Origin: Tetrahymena thermophila SB210
Taxonomy: Eukaryota > Ciliophora > Oligohymenophorea > Hymenostomatida > Tetrahymenidae
DNA: 64,000 nt
Assembly: GCF_000189635.1 (NCBI RefSeq)
Contig: NW_002476104.1
Coordinates: forward strand, 1-64,000
Direction of reading: 5' to 3'
The notes under the pieces were generated by a model that made no database searches, was not told where the DNA came from, and saw nothing but the letters and a program-made list of their open reading frames with translations. Made by a program: the position numbers and the translations under genes. Below are positions 38,303 to 51,347 of the stretch, one piece after another; positions within the stretch are counted from its first letter, which is position 1, and each line of letters opens with the position of its first letter.

Positions 38303-41300
38303 TATTTTCAAAGCTACTATTGATTTAAATAAGAATAAAATGTTATGGTTTCTTCAGTAATTTAATTTTTTTTTTTGAGTCGCTAATCAGATTTATTATT
38401 CTTATTATTATTTGCAGCGCTTGCTTCTGTTTGTTTATTTAGAAGATTATTTGCGAAGCTATAAAGGGGATCTGAAAAAAGAAGAAAGTAAAAAAAATAC
38501 AAGAACAAATGCTAGCAAAATAAGATGAAAAAAAATAAAAAAATGCAACAAATTGCAAAGTAAAATCTTACGTGATAGACTTTAAAGGTTTTGAAACTTA
38601 GAACAATTGAAAGAGTACTCTCTATAAATTATTTAATATGTATGATTATGATCTTGTTTAACTTTAAACTATCAAAGAATTCTATTATATACACGCTTTT
38701 TAATGTCTCCTTATAACTTAATTTATTTATTTATTTATTGATTGATTGACTGATTGATTGATTAATTAATTTCTTTATTATAATTAATTATTATTGCTAG
38801 CTTTTCTTGTTTTTTTACTTTCTTTTAATTTTTAACCTCTTGATTTATTGATTGGATTCTTTCGTGTCCTATTTATTATTAATTAATTTATTAATAATAT
38901 CATCAACTAATTCAATCAATCAATCTTATTTATATTTCTTTTTGTTTATTTATTTAATTATTTTGCAGATTTCTTTGGTGGATTGATTGATTGATATTGT
39001 TAGCTTTTTTGATCCTCTAATTGGCTCATTCATTCATTTATTAATAATTTTTATCAAAATTATAATCAATCAGTCAATAATCCATTCATATTATTGGGAA
39101 AATAAAATATAATTTAATTATTGTATTCTCTAATGCGGAATCTCAGAAATTGATAAGCAAAACCAAGAACTGATACTCTTGCTTATTCAAGGAATCAAAA
39201 TGATTTATTTATTAATATTAAGAGTGACTAGATTGTGAAATTAATTGCATCAGTTTTAATAAACTGTAAATAATATTAATTTAACAAAATCTTTTTTAAT
39301 CAATACTATGCAAATGAAAATCTATCTATTTTGATTTTTGGTTTACTAGTTAATTTTTAAGATTTACTCACATAGAAGAAACGCTAACTACGCCTTTCCA
39401 AATTTAAATTCAAGGATCTTTATGAATGTAAATATTTCCATTTATGACAATATGATTAGCGTGTAAATCCTCCCCAACTTGATTATTAAATAAATAAATT
39501 TGATTAGTTTGTTTAAATTTAAGGGTAAAACAGTGAGCCTCTTATCCATTCAATAAGCCTATTCAAAGTAACATATAACTCATTTTATTTATTTGAGGAT
39601 TTGTTGGAAAATACATCTTTGCAATTTCTATTACATAATTAAATTTGTTAAGTAATTAATTAATATTGCTATCAAGTATTTAAAAATATATTGGTTCTTT
39701 TCGAATGCTAATTATATTTCTTTTAAAAAATGGTATATATTAGTTTTTATTCGTTTTTCTAAATAGCTACACCTGTCTTGAGTATGTAAGGATTTCTTGT
39801 AAAAATTAATTAATACTCTTACCTATTGATAAATTATTTGATTTAAGTTCATTAAAATCAATCAATTAATTGAAATAAATCCATAAAAATTTTGAGTTAA
39901 TACCCTAAATTCAACTAAATTCAAGCATCAAACAAATTAGCAAAATAATTAATGAGTAAAATGATTCAAAAGCATATCAAGTACTCTTAAAAATATATTT
40001 TAGCCTAGTGTAAGCTCATATTTAATCACAATAAGCTTTTTATATCTCATAAAATGTAAATGATAAATAAAATGAATTTGTCTTTAATTTTAATCATATT
40101 TGAATCATTTTCTAATATGTAGTAATTAATTATTTTTATTAATTTGTCTAATATTATCAAAATTTCATATTTGTTGCATTAGAATAAATTTTAGAAGCAA
40201 ATTCTATCTATCTATTTTATTTACTTTTTATAACAAATTAGATTATCTGTTTCATTAATTTACATTAATATTTAATTTTTTTTTAATTTACAAGTAATTT
40301 TTGTAGACCTCTACGTTTGTCAAGTGCCTATCTAAAAAACTAAAATTGAAAACAAAATCCTTATTCGAATTTTCCTCCTCTTTTAAATCACGAATAAGTA
40401 AAGAAAAATTGTAAATACTAGAAAAATGACAAATATCTTAAAATTATTATTATATATTTAAATAATCTCAACATTAACATTTAAATATATCCAATTTATT
40501 TCCTTTCTTTTTATTTTCGCCTTATTTATTTTTCTTTTTGCAAGTAATTTTAAGATTAGTGTAATCTATATTTTTAAAAAAAAAATATTTGCTCAAAGCT
40601 GGCTTTATCTTAATTATCTTTCTATTTCAGATAATTTGCATCGAGTAAAGTATTTGAATGCATGAAAAATCATTACAAGCTTGATTAAATATTTAATTAA
40701 TGGTATTTGGTTACTCTTATTTTATTATCAAATCACCATAAACTAAACATATAAAATTTATTAATTATTTGCACAACAGAAAAGCACTTCCTTTGTTAGA
40801 AATTTTAAAATTAAATTATTATACACATTTAATAAATAGATACTTTCTAATATTTTTCATTTAAGAAAAATAAAATAAGTTGATTCATGAGTTAAAGTAT
40901 ATGGAAATCTTAAATATATAATTGATTATACTATAATATCTAATCGATAAACCTGATAGAAAGCTTCTTTTATTTCTAATATGGTATATTTATATTTAAA
41001 TATAATTAAAAAAATTAACTTAAAAAGAAGGATGGTATCAACTAGTACTAAATATTTTTAATAAATGGATTTATTTCTTTTATAACCTAACTTTTATTCA
41101 CTCATTACTTTAAATCATAAATTTACATTACTTAAAAATTCACTATCTTTAGCTTATTAAAATTTTATTTAAAAAAATCTAATTTAATTAAAAGCTTTGA
41201 TATTTAATTTATAAATTAATATTCATTCTAATCTTATTCAAAAAATTATTTTCTTATATACACAGTAGGACTATGTATGCTACCATGATTACCTTGGAAC

Positions 41301-42207
41301 CATCAGAAGATTAATTTAATTAATTTTAAGAAAATTAGTTTCAAAATAATTTTATTAAAATTAAATGTTGATTTGGTATGGTTGATTTTTAATAGGTTTT
41401 TGCATTTCATTCCATTAATTAAATTAATTTATACAAAAACTAATAAAAATCATTTATAGAAAGTATTTAGCAAAATCTAAAGAATATTTTTTAAATATTA
41501 ATAAGCTTAATTTATAAATTTTTTGTATGTCCTATCTAATATATGAAAGATTTTAATATTTAATTTTACCTTTATATCAATTTTTAAAACGTATTCTAAA
41601 AATTTAAAATAAAACTCTCGTTAGTTAGTTAGTTAGTTTTGTATGTAAATTTAAACTTTTTTTAAATTTTGGTATTTATGTTAAATTAATGTATTATAAT
41701 TTAGTTTTGAAATCATAATCTGGCTTAAAACTCCAATTTACTAAAAAATTGATTTACTTAATTAAAATTTGGAGTATACTAAATTAATACTTGCAATAAA
41801 ATTTTATTTCTTGAATTTTCTATGAAAATTCTATATATTTTTATACTTATAAATTGAGTAAGTTTATAGTACCTTTGTATTTTCAAAGAAATATATATGG
41901 GCTTGCTTAAAAATTACTTTAAAAAAGTTTTTAGTTATAGTTTATTGCATATAACAGGAATTAGATAAAAAAATAGACATAAAAATTGTATCAAAAGAAG
42001 TAATTTCTATTTTAAAATTATAGCTATAAATAGAAGATAGAAAATATATTTAAATATATTTATCTATGATAAATTAATTACATAGAACTTTAGTAATACT
42101 TTGTTTAAATACTATTTAGATAAATATAAAGCTTAACTTTAAAGATAATTTAATTGTTGCATGAAAAGCTAGCTATTTAAATAAGAATTAATAAATAAAT
42201 ATAATAA
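38303..42207. other. 3.9 kb region, spacer with coding-like patches
   Basis: The left end (38,387-38,600) holds GC-richer minus-strand sequence with a donor (CACGTAAGAT) and acceptor (TTTTTTCAG), probably a spliced 5' leader of the Unkempt-like gene. A coding-like area at 39,300-40,430 is listed separately. The remainder, including 40,450-42,207 upstream of the MATE gene, is AT-rich with no secure gene, although a minus-strand patch near 41,270-41,320 looks weakly coding. Confidence 0.4.
39308..40430 (-). pseudogene. Ambiguous minus-strand coding-like segments, possible decayed gene
   Basis: Two patches have higher GC and protein-like translations. At 40,415-40,280 a frame reads IYNFSLLIRDLKEEENS... 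to KNYL, bounded by TTTTTCTAG and a TT|GTAAAT donor. It can join in phase to a segment near 40,187. At 39,800-39,365 one frame (YFPTNPQINKMSY..., NHIVINGNIYIHKDP, WKGVVSVSS) carries two in-frame TGA codons at 39563-39565 and 39410-39412 before a strong GTGAGTAA donor. An overlapping frame is open without TGA (NELYVTLNRLIEWIRG). Either a real multi-exon gene uses the open frame, or a gene has decayed by Trp-to-TGA changes. I cannot tell which and recognise no domain. Confidence 0.25.
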
Positions 42208-43797
42208 ATGAAAGACTCTCAAAATAATAATTAAATGAAAGAAAACAAATCTATTTCAGTATCAAATGATACCAAAGATATTTAACATTAGAATGAAGAT
42301 ATTCCTTTGAACCAAATGAATTCAGAAGAATTAAAATAAAATATAATACAAGTCACCATTTCTTCTGTTTCAATTTCGTTTGGTATTTTACTGACAAATC
42401 TTCTCCTTTCTATCAATCTCGTTTACGCAGGTAAGCTAAATGATACAAACATCCTTTCTGGTATAGGATTAGCAAATGTCATGATGAACTGCTCTGGTGC
42501 TTACATGCTTTAGGGCTTAAATTAAGGATTCAGCTCTTTGGGAGCTAGAGCCTATGGAGCTGGGTCAAAATAATTACTCTATGATTACTTATTCAAAGCA
42601 TTCTTTACAATTATCAAAGTTACATTCTTTTTTGGTACATTTTTAATTTTCTAAGAAGAAATTCTGCTATTATTGAACTAAGACCCTGAAGTTGCCTACT
42701 TTGCTTATTTATACGGAATTTAAATCTTGATTGGAATGTTTTTTGCCTTCTTTTTTGACTGCTTTCGTAATTATTTAAATGCAATTGGTATCTTTAACTA
42801 ACCTATGTACATTTAGTTCCTTTCAGTAGGCTTCTAGTTAACCTTCTGTTTTCTTTTTGTAGACTGCTTTAATTTAGGGTTGACTGGAATTTGCATGGCT
42901 ACAAACTTCACTTATTTTTGCTCACTTATTTGTATAATTTACATGATGAAAAGAATGAATGTTTTACCAGACTTTACTTAGTTTGATAAGAAATCTCTAC
43001 TTAAAGGCTATAGCAGTTACTGCAAATATGTTTACCCAATAGCCTTACCTATGGTTGTTGATATTTTCTGTTTTGAAATTAACTCAATTCTCATAGGAGC
43101 AATGCAAAATAAGGCCTATTTTAGTGCCCATGTTATTTTATGCAATATTGTTTCTATTTTTTACTCTTTCCCTCTTGGTTTAGGAGCTGCTTTATGTACT
43201 TTAATATCAAATGCAGTAGGAATGAATAACAAACAAAGAGTAAAAAACCTCTATAAAATGTCATACTTTTTTGGTGTATTAATCGGTATCTTTTTCTTGT
43301 TAGTTTTTTCCTTATACGATGTGAGTTTAGCTAATCTTTACACAAATGAGGTCTATACAGTTCTTAATTTCTAAGATATAGTATCCATTTATAGATTATT
43401 TGTTATTTTAGACAACCTTTAATGTTCCATGTAGGGTATTCTCAAAGGAGTTGGATTAGGAGATAAGTGTTTGAAGATGTTCCTAGTCTGTTATTATGTT
43501 ATTGGAACACCAATAAGTTGTTTATTAGCTTTTACTTTTGATCTTGAGCTTGCTGGTTTCTGGATAGGATTTTGTATAGCTATAACTTCTATTTTCTACT
43601 CATAAGTCCATGTTCTTCATAATTTAAATTGGGACTAGCAAATAGAATAAGAATACATGCATGTAAAAAAGCAAAAAGATATGATAGAGCTCGTAGAAAT
43701 TCATTAAATTAGTGATATAGACCAATAAAACGATTCAGATATGGAAAATGATTTATAACAAAATATGATCTCAAAAAATAAAGTTTAAAATTATTGA
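42208..43797 (+). CDS. MATE-family multidrug/cation antiporter
   Basis: Single exon of 530 codons from ATG 42208 to TGA 43795-43797 gives 529 aa. A hydrophilic Asn/Gln/Asp-rich cytosolic N-terminus of about 48 residues precedes roughly twelve hydrophobic helices. MATE landmarks include the first half's Gly-rich helix region (GYMLQGLNQGFSSLGARAYGAG-like, with the conserved Q-A/S-x-G-A pattern), the central MVVDIFCFEINSIL, and the second-half SNAVGMNNKQRVKNLYK, equivalent to NALGAGxxxxAK. An amphipathic Glu/Lys/Gln-rich C-terminal tail follows. MATE transporters export organic cations or metabolites using proton or sodium gradients. Substrate and membrane cannot be inferred from sequence. Length is typical of eukaryotic MATEs. 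Confidence 0.88.
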
Positions 43798-44927
43798 AAT
43801 AATTATTACCAAAATTAATTCACATCCATCTTAAATATTTTTGTAATTACCAACCATACTAACTAACTAAAGCATTAATTTGTATAATCTCACATATTTC
43901 ATTTTATTTTAATATTAATTTAACAAAATAATTTTTCTAATAAATCATTTTTTATATTAAATTCATAAAAATATTTTTGAAATAACTTTCATATTATTTT
44001 TAAAAAAAAATTATTTTTTTTAAATATCAATAAATATTAAACTATTTAAATTCAATATATTGTTTTTTCCTTAAGTCTGATGATTAGAAAGAAGATTTGG
44101 ATTAAATATTTATATTAATAAAAAATATTATTTTATTATTTGCATTTAAAATCTCAATTTGAACAATAATTTTATTTGTAATTTTATCAAATTTAAATAA
44201 TTATTTTATTCAAAATAAATATTATTCATTATTGATTTTGTAATAAGAAAGTAAGTTAATTGATATTTTGTATAATTATTTTTAATTAAAATAAATAAAT
44301 TATATTGAAATAAAATTATTTTTTTTATAGAATTAATAAATTCGTTTTCTAAACAAAATACTAATGTTTAGAAAAATATAATAATGAATGTTTTTTTAAT
44401 TGAAAATTTAATTTTGAGACAAAAATTTTAATTTTAACTTACTTGCTTATATCATATTCAGATAACGACTTAATATTTATATAAAAAATATTTTAGGATA
44501 AATATTACTGAGAATATGAAGCTCATCTCAATTTGAAAAATTTTTAAATATATTTTGATGTTTAAATTTTATTGACAATATGAAAAAGTAGAAGATTCTA
44601 AATATTATTAGCATCCTAAATTGAATAGATATTTATAATGAAAATTTGTTTGTTTATTATTACAAGTATTTGTTAAGTGTAGCATTCATTGATTCATTTA
44701 TTGCTGATCCGATAAGATTGAGGATTTAAATTTGAAATTTAATTTAATAATTTTATAGAGTAGGATTGAGTAAAATAATTAATAAATCAAAAAGGATATA
44801 TTGCTTTAAGTATTATAAATTAAGATTAGCCGTTCAACGTTCATTGCAAATTTTAACATTAACATAAGCATTTAAAAACAATTTAAAAGATAAAATAGTA
44901 AAAAGTAAAACAAAAACATATTAAAAT
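43798..44927. other. 1.1 kb AT-rich spacer
   Basis: Intergenic DNA between the MATE and EB1 genes, both on the plus strand. It contains the MATE 3' region and the EB1 promoter, with no recognisable element or additional coding frame. Confidence 0.6.
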
Positions 44928-46370
44928 ATGTCTAAGAAGTTAAATTTTGGACCTATGGATGAGAAATGCTTCATTTCTCGCTCAGAACTCTTATAATGGA
45001 TAAATAATTTATTGCAAGTAATTTATTTGTTTTTTTGTAAATTAATCAAATTTATTTAACTGTCTTACAAAAAAATGATATTTTTATTGTTTTTTGTTGA
45101 GAAAGAACTCAAGTTAATATTTTTTTAAAAAGGTACAAGTTACTAAGGTGGAGCAATTAGGTAGTGGTAATATTTATTGTTAGCTTTTCGATGTAATATA
45201 CCCTGGTAAGATTCCTTTGAATAAACTTAAGTGGAAAGCAAAGCACGAATATGAATTCACGCATAATTTTAAGTTGTTATAAAAGGGGTTTGACTCTGTC
45301 TAAGTAGCAAAAGCCATACCCGTAATTCTTATAAATAGATTTGAATACATTTTATTTTTACTTCATATTAATTTACTTACTTAATCACTTTCGTTTATTT
45401 ATTATTGTAGATTGAGAAACTAGTAAAAGTTAAATATCAAGACAACTTAGAATTTGCACAATGGATGAAAAGGTTTTTTGAACTTAACTGCAAAGATAAA
45501 GGAAAAGGCTACGAAGCTAAAAAGAGAAGAGGATTTTAAGAACCTGACTTGAGCTTTTGTGGAGGAGGAGTTCTACCCTAATATACTATGATTTATGGTA
45601 ATTTTAAAGATATGGAGAGAGAAATAGCAAAGCAAAATGAAGATGAAGAAAATGAAGAATAATAGCAATAATAAAGTTCCTAACCAAATGCTTTAGGAAA
45701 TTAGCAAAATCAAACTCATAAATAAGAAAACAAAAATTTATAAAATTTAGATAAAGAAAATATTAATAGCATAAATATAATTCCTAAAAAGTAGCTGCTA
45801 GAGCCTGCTTTGTAGAAGTTTTAAAAAAGTAATAGTGACTTGAAACCTTTGTTAAGTTAACAAAATTCAGCTAAATAAGAATATAATTTAAATTAATAAT
45901 AAGTCTCGCCATTTAACCCAGTGGTATCATCATTCTTGCTAAATCAACCAAAGAAACTCAATCAAGAGGATTCTACATAGCAATCATCAAATAACAATAG
46001 TAATTTAGAGTGTCCTTTTTTCATGAACAATAATCAATTCAATAAATATCCTACTTTGAATTTCTAAACCAATTAAAGTAATATTACCCTACTCAAATAG
46101 CTTGAATCTAAAGATGAGTCTACCAAAAATAAAACACCTACTAATTCAGATAAAATTTTTAAAGAAAGCGACTCTGTTTTAAATTCATCTAGCTCTACTT
46201 CTTCTTTAACAGACTCTAAAAGTCACACTAGTAGTAGATTGGCTATGTTCTAAACTGAATAAAAGCTAGAATAAATAAAAAATATTTTAAACAAATAAAA
46301 AATAGACTCTAAGTTAGATAAAGAAGAATTAATGCAAATCTTAAATTCAATTTAAACTATCATTTATTGA
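44928..46370 (+). CDS. EB1-family microtubule plus-end protein
   Basis: Three exons, 44928-45017, 45133-45321 and 45411-46370, join in phase to 412 aa. The N-terminal 120 residues are a typical EB calponin-homology domain: ISRSELLQWINNLLQ, VTKVEQLGSGNIYCQLFD, NFKLLQKGF, IEKLVKVKYQDNLEF and QWMKRFFELN, all aligning with animal EB1 landmarks. EB proteins autonomously track growing microtubule ends and recruit partners. The remaining 290 residues are low-complexity Gln/Asn/Ser-rich with an acidic patch (NEDEENEEQQQQQ). I find no clear EB-homology coiled coil with the FYF motif and no terminal EEY/F, so partner binding or dimerisation may differ. It could be one of several paralogues in this ciliate. 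Confidence 0.88.
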
Positions 46371-47656
46371 CAAAAATTTTAATTTAAATACTTAACCATA
46401 TCATATCAGTTTATAATTTTGTAAAATTTATATTCAATTTTTTATAATACCAATCTATCAAAAAATAACATTTTTGTTATATTTTTTTGCTCTTAAAAAA
46501 AAATTTAACTTAGTAAATTTATTATCAAAAAGACTAATTTTTAATTTATAAGCTAAAAATATAAATACTTAATTAAAAGAATTGTTAAGCTCAATTAAGA
46601 ATAAATAATAAACTAAATAATCCAAATTTTTATTAATTTTTCATTATGAAATGAAAATAGGAGAGAATATTAAATAAAAAAATAAATTATTTAATTTTAT
46701 ATGCAGTAAATTCTCACATACCAAGGCATTTCTCCCAAACCAAGCATATGATTTAGTCACCTTAAAGCTAGAAAAGAAAAAATTTACCTTAATATAAATC
46801 ATTTTAATTGGAATTACAGTATATAAAAATATTAAGCTAAACATTTAATAAAATAATAATTGTGAAAATATAGTTTAGAATTATTACTATTTTCTTATTT
46901 AAATTTAATAGAAACAGCTTAAATAGTAATGAAAATAATTACTCTATTTTTGAGAAACTAAAATTTTTTAATTGTTTATGTTCAATTTATATATTTTAAT
47001 TCATATTTATATAAATAGAAATGAAATTCATCAAAATTAATACAAAAATATAAATTATATTACTACATTTGTATATTTTATTAAATAAATTTCAATATTT
47101 TCTTTTATATTTGTTGATTTACTTAATTATTTTTGTAAAAGATATTATTTTACTTTAAGATTTATTATTAAAAAAGGTCAAATATGAATTAAATCTAAAA
47201 TTATGTATGTGACTAAGAATTTTTATTTTTTTTTCTTAAATGGTTTTTAATAAATTTATTTATTTTTGTTTCAAACAAACACAAAATTTTAGATTTATTA
47301 ATTTTGAAAGTAAATAATTGAATAATTTTATATCAAATTTTATTTGATATATGCATTAATGTTTAGTTTCATTTGTGAAATAATTATTTTATTGTCTATT
47401 TATTTGGCATTTATATGATGATTTTTATGAAACTCAATTTGTAAATAACTTAATATAAAAAATATTTTGTTTGTTTTTCAAAACATTTTTTCTTTTAAAT
47501 ATAAATGAATTTTTTATTTCTTTCTATAAACTTAGAAGTAAAAATGACTATTTGAAGGCACTTTTTGTCTCTGAATTAATTTTTAGCCAAAAAAGGTTAA
47601 GCAAGGTTGAATCATTTTGCACCGCAACTATTTTTAGTTATTAATTAAATAAAAGA
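46371..47656. other. 1.3 kb AT-rich spacer
   Basis: No coding frame, RNA gene or repeat stands out. It contains the EB1 3' region and the leader of the candidate gene beginning at 47657. Confidence 0.5.
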
Positions 47657-48420
47657 ATGAATATTACTCTCTATATGTTAATTATTTTAATCTTACTCGT
47701 GTTTGAATCTACAAATTCTTATAGTTAATAAAATAAGGTGTGATTGATAACAAATAAATTATTTTGGTAAGCTGCTTAACTTCGTTATATGGTAATCTTT
47801 CAAGTTAGGAAAATTAAAATTCTTTAAAAAAGCCTATTTATTAGCTACTAAAATAATTAATTGGAAAATACTTTTTAAGTCCCCCTTCGAAAGGAGAGTG
47901 AGTTACCAAGATAGTCACTTCTCCAAAACAATTTGTAAAAGTAATTTTAAAATCAAATAAATATAAAAAATAAATTTTTTAAACAGACTTAACTGTAAAA
48001 TCTTTGTTTCTTTAACTCTGTTAATAAGTAATTTAGTTAAAAATAACTTTTATCTTTCTTCTTTTAAAATATATTTTTCATTTTGAAAATTATGTTTACA
48101 ATTTATTTAATGAAACTATACTAAGCAACCAATTATAAGAAATAGATGATTTTGAATAATTGATACTCAAAATTATTATTGTAAATTTGATGGATTTCTA
48201 AAAAAAAATAAAGATAGATATAAAATTATTAGAAGGTTGCTTCTGAAAAAATTAAAGAAATGTTAGAGCTAATTTTTTTTGAATTTCTTAATTTAATAAT
48301 GACATCAAAGTTATCCTACTTGAGTTTTAAGATTTTGTGGATATTAATAATAGCTAGATCATCTTCAACTAACTTTTGATCAATATTTATTTATCTTCGA
48401 GGTATATTTAATCACTTAAT
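47657..48420 (+). CDS. Candidate multi-exon gene with N-terminal hydrophobic leader
   Basis: An ATG at 47657 starts a 27-codon frame that is a convincing signal peptide or signal anchor (MNITLYMLIILILLVFES). It ends at a possible donor. Downstream, plus-strand patches bounded by GT/AG read as protein: 47833-47939 (ENTFQVPLRKESELPRQSLL), 48126-48180 (QEIDDFEQLILKIII), from 48236 (VASEKIKEMLELIFFEF), and one from about 48,298 (VILLEFQDFVDINNSQII) ending at AG|GTATAT. Local GC is higher than in the spacer. Not all phases close in my model, and an alternative frame over 47,833-47,960 is also open, so the exon structure is provisional. No family is recognised. It could be a short secreted protein gene or a gene in decay. 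Confidence 0.35.
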
Positions 48421-48656
48421 AAATTAAAAAAGAGTAAAAGCACATCCACAATTTTTATTTATTTATTTAAATTCTTTATTTCTGTAATCAACAAGATTAT
48501 TTTTTAAAGAGGTTAAGTAAAAAATAAATAAATAAATATCGTACGTATTGTTTCTTTGCTTGTTTTATAATAATTAAATTTAAGGCAAACAAATTAAAAA
48601 ATATAATTCTAATTTTATAGAAAAAATTTAAAAAGTAGTAAAAAAAATAAATAATT

Positions 48657-49591
48657 ATGTCAATAAAAGCCACCTTATTGCTAGCTTTTGTTGCTATAGC
48701 TGCTTGCTAAAGTTTCAATTACAGTGAAGACCTCTCATAAGATTTAGCTAACTTTTCTCTTATTTCCTATTGTGGTGAAGCTAAAATTAGATAATGGAGC
48801 TGTGGTCCTTCTTGTTAACAATTTCCTGAAGGTTTATCGGATATGTAGCTCATATCTAACTCAGCCAAAAACGCATTTGGATATTTGGGATTCTCTAAAT
48901 AACATGGAGCTATTATTGTCGCCTTCAGAGGAACAATTCCTTGGTCTTTGACTAATTGGGTAACTGACATAGATACTTAAAAAACATCTTACCCTTTGTG
49001 TGAAAATTGCTAAGTCCATTAAGGATTCTACAAGCAATTTGATTTATTAAAAGGTCAATTAAAAGATGCTTTCCTCACTCTCCGTTAAAAGTACTCTTCT
49101 GCAAAAGTAAGTTAAATATATTAACTTTCATTCTTCTTATATTTAATCTTATATATTATTTAAAAATAAAGCTTTTTGTTACAGGACACTCTCTTGGTGC
49201 TGCTATTAGTACTCTCTCCATACCATTGATTTATGAATTAAATGGAAATAAACCTATTGATGCTTTCTATAATTTCGGTTCACCTAGAGTAGGCTGTTCG
49301 AAATTCGCTAATTGGTTTAACACCTAAAATTTTGCTTTGGAGCATGCAAGAATTACTAATGGTGCTGATCCAGTTCCTCATTTACCTCCTTCTGTTTTTC
49401 CCTTTAAATTTGAGCATCACAGTCATGAGGTGTTTTACAATTCTTTCCTTTTGTTTGGATTTAAGTAAAATCAATGCGATGCTGGAGAAAGCACTTTTTG
49501 CGCTAATAGCGTTACAGTAGCTGCTAATCCAGTAGATCACGGAACATACTTTAAATGGGATTGGTTAAAAACAATTGTTACCTGTTAATGA
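48657..49591 (+). CDS. Secreted class 3 (fungal-type) lipase
   Basis: Two exons, 48657-49106 and 49172-49591, join in phase to 289 aa. A signal peptide (MSIKATLLLAFVAIAAC) is followed by the lipase_3 fold: HGAIIVAFRGT around the oxyanion strand, WVTDIDT and VHQGFYKQF, then the nucleophile elbow LFVTGHSLGAA with catalytic Ser157. The region YNFGSPRVG follows, then RITNGADPVPHLPP supplies the catalytic Asp. A His near the C-terminus (VDHGTYFKW) completes a plausible triad. Cysteines in CGEAKIRQWSCGPSC and near the end suggest disulfides. It is expected to hydrolyse triacylglycerol or phospholipid in the secretory or phagosomal compartment or outside the cell. Ciliates carry many such genes. The only intron splits just before the Ser elbow. 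Confidence 0.92.
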
Positions 49592-51347
49592 AAGTTATTT
49601 AAAATAAATAAAATAATTATAAACTAAATTAACTTAAAATTAGAAATAAAATTAAAGTTTTAATAAATTAATTTTTTTGTATTTTCTAAATTCTTTTTAC
49701 AAAAAAGAAAAACTTCTATCTGTCTTATATGTAAAAAAATAATTTTAATTATTAACAAAAACTTTAAAAATTAAGCAAGGGTTCTCTAAAAGATTACCGA
49801 TATAAAATTTAAATTTGGTACAATACTAAATTTTAAAAAACAATCAATTTATTTTTATTTTAAATAGGTTATTTTATTTTTTAATATTTTATTTCAAAAA
49901 ATAAAAGCATTGGTTAGGTTTTATTAAAATAAATAAATAAATAATTTATTATTTATTATATTATATAAGAGCTCAAATTCAACAAGATAAAATAATTAGA
50001 ATAATTGTATTGATTAGATATTTTATTAAAAATTTAATTTCTTAATTTTTCATTTATAATTAAATAAATAAAAAGATTTTATCATTTGTTCTACTAACCA
50101 TAGTAAAGAGATAAGAAATACATAATATATTTTTTTGAATTCTATCTATTCATATATGGTTCCTTTATTTAACTTCTCAAATATAAATTTTAGATATGGT
50201 AATTAATTAATAATATTTAGAAATTAATTTTTTTATTAAAAAATATTTTTCAAATATTAGAGTATATCATTTTTGCAAAATTAAGCATAATTAAAAAAAA
50301 TAGATTGATGTGATTTATAAATTTAATTAAAAGAATAATTTTAATTTTTAAAAAAGGATTAGATATTAAGTATACAATCTATTTTCTTTGATTTTTAAAA
50401 AAAAGTATTTATATTTTATTTTTTTAAAATTCTTTTAATTTTTTAATTAGAAAACAGTTATTTTTAATATTAAAAGTTAACTATTAATATTAGATATTAA
50501 ATTATTGAAATTGATAAAAAATCTTTAGAAAAACAAACATAAATAATAATAATGGATTCTTTGTAAAAAAGTAATAGCAATTCAAATTTAATTCAAACAC
50601 ATTTATACTTAAAAATTAAGATATTCCTGTATAAAAAAACTCTGTTTTTATTATTGATTGATCTTCAGCAAGTAGATAATCATTTTTTATTATAAAATTG
50701 TTTTTTTAATATCTTTCATAAATTTAATAAAACTATGATTGTCTGTCTGTCTAGCTGTTTTTAAGTATTTTTGATAGTCAAAACCTTAAATTTATTTGCA
50801 TTTTTATTAAAAAATTTATTTAATAATAGCTTCTTATTTTTTTGAAATATATAATTTATGTTTTACAGCAATGAATTTGTTAATTTCATAATTTATCCTC
50901 AATTTCGGTCTTTTTTTAAAGTAGTTAATAATATTCTAATATAAAATTTTTTGAATGCCAATATCTTCATTAAAAATTTAATTTTATTCATATTAGCTGT
51001 TACTAAGTATTATTTAAAGAAAAGTAACTCTCAAGTTGATTTAAAGATTATATCATTTATTTTGTGATTTTTTGAAAAAATAAATATTTATTAATTAATA
51101 TTAAATTGTTTTATTACTTAAATATGCATAAAAAATTGATTATATTAGTATTGTCTAGCTTTAATAAGTGTTATTGATAGTATATTAAATTACAGCAAAT
51201 CTTAATTTTATTTGCAAATATGTTAAATAATATGTTTAATTTTTATAATTACTTGTTTATTTATTTATTTACACTGATAAAGATTAATTGAAATTTAATC
51301 AATTAGCATAGTAAAATAGATAGATATATAGATATTAAACACCAAAA
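49592..51347. other. 1.8 kb AT-rich spacer
   Basis: Between the lipase gene and the unknown gene at 51348. Long homopolymer runs and frequent TGA in all frames. I see no gene, RNA or array. Confidence 0.55.

Noticed and set aside
38387..38600. Short minus-strand coding-like segment upstream of the Unkempt-like ATG
   Set aside because: Two frames look equally plausible and both hit TGA before the ATG at 38302, so a spliced 5' leader is more likely than coding.
39410..39565. Selenoprotein hypothesis for the two in-frame TGA codons
   Set aside because: No known selenoprotein motif surrounds either TGA and I see no SECIS element, so decay or the alternative frame is simpler.
47880..47930. GC-rich imperfect inverted repeat (GGAGAGTGA / TCACTTCTCC) resembling a structured RNA
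   Set aside because: No tRNA or snoRNA features, arms are imperfect, and the segment is better explained as part of a candidate exon.
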